Position numbers and translations under genes: made by a program. The notes under the pieces are model-generated. The model searched no databases. It was given only the letters and a program-made list of their open reading frames with translations, and was not told the DNA's origin. Below are positions 4,508 through 5,421 of a DNA stretch of 5,421 bases, one piece after another. The DNA comes from Kiritimatiellales bacterium (GTDB taxonomy: Bacteria; Verrucomicrobiota; Kiritimatiellia; Kiritimatiellales; Tichowtungiaceae), in NCBI GenBank assembly GCA_028692515.1, contig JAQUXG010000137.1, positions 1-5,421 on the forward strand, written 5' to 3'. Numbering within the stretch: the first letter of the stretch is position 1; each line of letters starts with the position of its first letter.

Positions 4508-5421
4508 TTATAAAAACTGTCCGTTTCTTTGCCCGGTCAGCATTCCGTTTTCAATGGTCAGCGTTCCATTCACGACCAGCGATGTAACACCTTCGGAGAG
4601 CCGGTGAGGGTCTTTATAACTGGTGTTTTCTTTAACCTTCGCCGGATCGAAAACAACCACATCGGCAAAGTTTTCTTTTTTCAAAATGCCGCGGTCTTTC
4701 AACCGAAACTGCTCCGCCGCCAGGGAGGTCATTTTGCGAATCATTTCCGGAAGTGGGACGGTTTGTCCGTCGAGCGAGGCCCGTAGCAGTTTGGTGAAAC
4801 TTCCGTAGGCTCGCGGATGCGGATGATCCTGACTCAGGATTCCGTCCGGCGCGCGCAGCGACGCATCGCAGCCGATCATCACCCACGGCTGCGCCAGGAT
4901 CTTCCACATATTCTCTTCGCACATGCCGAAGAAAATCCCGCCCGTGCGCAGTTCGTCTTTTTCAATGATGTACAACAGTGCATCAATCGGCTCCATGCCG
5001 AGTTGTTTTGCAAAGTCATCCACTTTCATACCTCTAGAGGTGTGGAAGTCCGGATTTTCAACCGAGCCGATCATCACCGTGCTGAAGCCGAACTCGCCGC
5101 GTCCTTCGAGCACTTCGTTGCGAATACGTTTTCTCGTTTCCGGATTGCGCAAACGGGAGAGCACCGCCTCTTTACCGTCATAAAGCGCCCAGTCGGGCAG
5201 AATAATGTCGAGGTCGGTTTGTGCGGCAGTGTACGGATAACGGTCGGCCGCCACCTCGAGACCTTCGGCAATCGCCGCCTCGATCTTTTCCAGCGCGGCA
5301 TCAATCTTATGCCAGTTCGCCTGTCCGGAGGTTTTCAGATGTGAAATCTGCACTCGCGCGCCGGAGCGGCGGCCGATATCTAACGCCTCGTCGATGGCTT
5401 CCAATAGCTGTTTGCCTTCGC
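4508..5421 (-). CDS. D-aminoacylase / N-acyl-D-amino-acid deacylase family amidohydrolase, N-terminal part outside the window
   Basis: Metal-dependent amidohydrolases of this family remove acyl groups from N-acyl-D-amino acids. The frame runs open through the right edge (reading EGKQLLEAIDEALDIG), so the TTG at 5404 is internal. About 303 of the usual ~480-530 residues are visible, and the barrel's first HxH metal motif is off the window. Visible motifs in order are VQISHLK (around 5340, His a likely zinc ligand), ADRYPYTAAQTDL (around 5230), MIGCDAS (around 4870, where relatives often have SDG; the Asp is the expected metal or catalytic Asp), HPRAYGSF (4799-4823), and the C-terminal beta-sandwich with KMTSLAAEQFRLKDRG, FADVVVFDP, VVNG and GQFL at the end. 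Substrate cannot be told from this part. It is same-strand with the regulator operon but separated by 130 bp containing two palindromes, so it is probably a separate unit. Confidence 0.9.
   Translation of the reverse strand, partial: EGKQLLEAIDEALDIGRRSGARVQISHLKTSGQANWHKIDAALEKIEAAIAEGLEVAADRYPYTAAQTDLDIILPDWALYDGKEAVLSRLRNPETRKRIRNEVLEGRGEFGFSTVMIGSVENPDFHTSRGMKVDDFAKQLGMEPIDALLYIIEKDELRTGGIFFGMCEENMWKILAQPWVMIGCDASLRAPDGILSQDHPHPRAYGSFTKLLRASLDGQTVPLPEMIRKMTSLAAEQFRLKDRGILKKENFADVVVFDPAKVKENTSYKDPHRLSEGVTSLVVNGTLTIENGMLTGQRNGQFL

Noticed and set aside
4501..4587. Possible small + strand ORF starting GTG after GGGAGGA
   Set aside because: The SD-like sequence is only about two bases from the GTG, the peptide has no features, and it runs antisense into the conserved C-terminus of the amidohydrolase.
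5030..5041. 12-bp palindrome ACCTCTAGAGGT within the amidohydrolase gene
   Set aside because: Single copy encoding HTSRG in a coding region; a 12-bp palindrome in 5.4 kb needs no special explanation.

Overview
The window reads as ordinary chromosome of a Gram-negative bacterium with moderate to high GC. A full-length-type prepilin peptidase implies type IV pili or type II secretion, and genes are tightly packed with start/stop overlaps. The taxon cannot be fixed from sequence alone. The mix of a long-form LeuA, a winged-helix repressor with a hypoxanthine-DNA glycosylase, a D-aminoacylase and dispersed short palindromes would fit a member of the PVC group (Kiritimatiellota-like), but that is a weak guess.

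Left half, + strand (1-3285): three genes in one tight operon. leuA (2-isopropylmalate synthase, 5' end cut by the window edge) overlaps aroE (shikimate dehydrogenase) by one base (TAATG). aroE overlaps a prepilin peptidase gene by four bases (ATGA). Two are amino-acid biosynthesis genes (leucine, aromatics) and the third matures pilins. The operon ends in a GC-rich hairpin followed by six T (3315-3349), which lies inside the 3' end of the opposing gene.

Middle, - strand (4377-3305): a two-gene operon. The first gene encodes a 190-residue regulator made of two ArsR-like winged-helix units in tandem. The second, overlapping it by four bases, encodes a family-6-type hypoxanthine (deoxyinosine) DNA glycosylase. 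A 22-bp palindrome, CCCATACTT-N4-AAGTATGGG, occurs twice upstream with one base different. One copy lies on the regulator's start and the other 82 bp upstream, separated by a roughly 90% AT stretch. This looks like an autoregulated DNA-repair operon.

Right end, - strand (5421-4508): the C-terminal ~300 residues of a D-aminoacylase-type amidohydrolase, cut by the window edge.

Two palindrome families stand out. One is the paired operator described above. The other is an exact 19-mer, TTTTCCAATGTTTGGAAAA, found both in the convergent pilD/glycosylase junction, where its extended arms carry both stop codons, and inside the aroE coding sequence. A degenerate third copy in aroE lies in the same reading frame. 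Together they suggest a dispersed palindromic repeat that can sit in protein-coding DNA.
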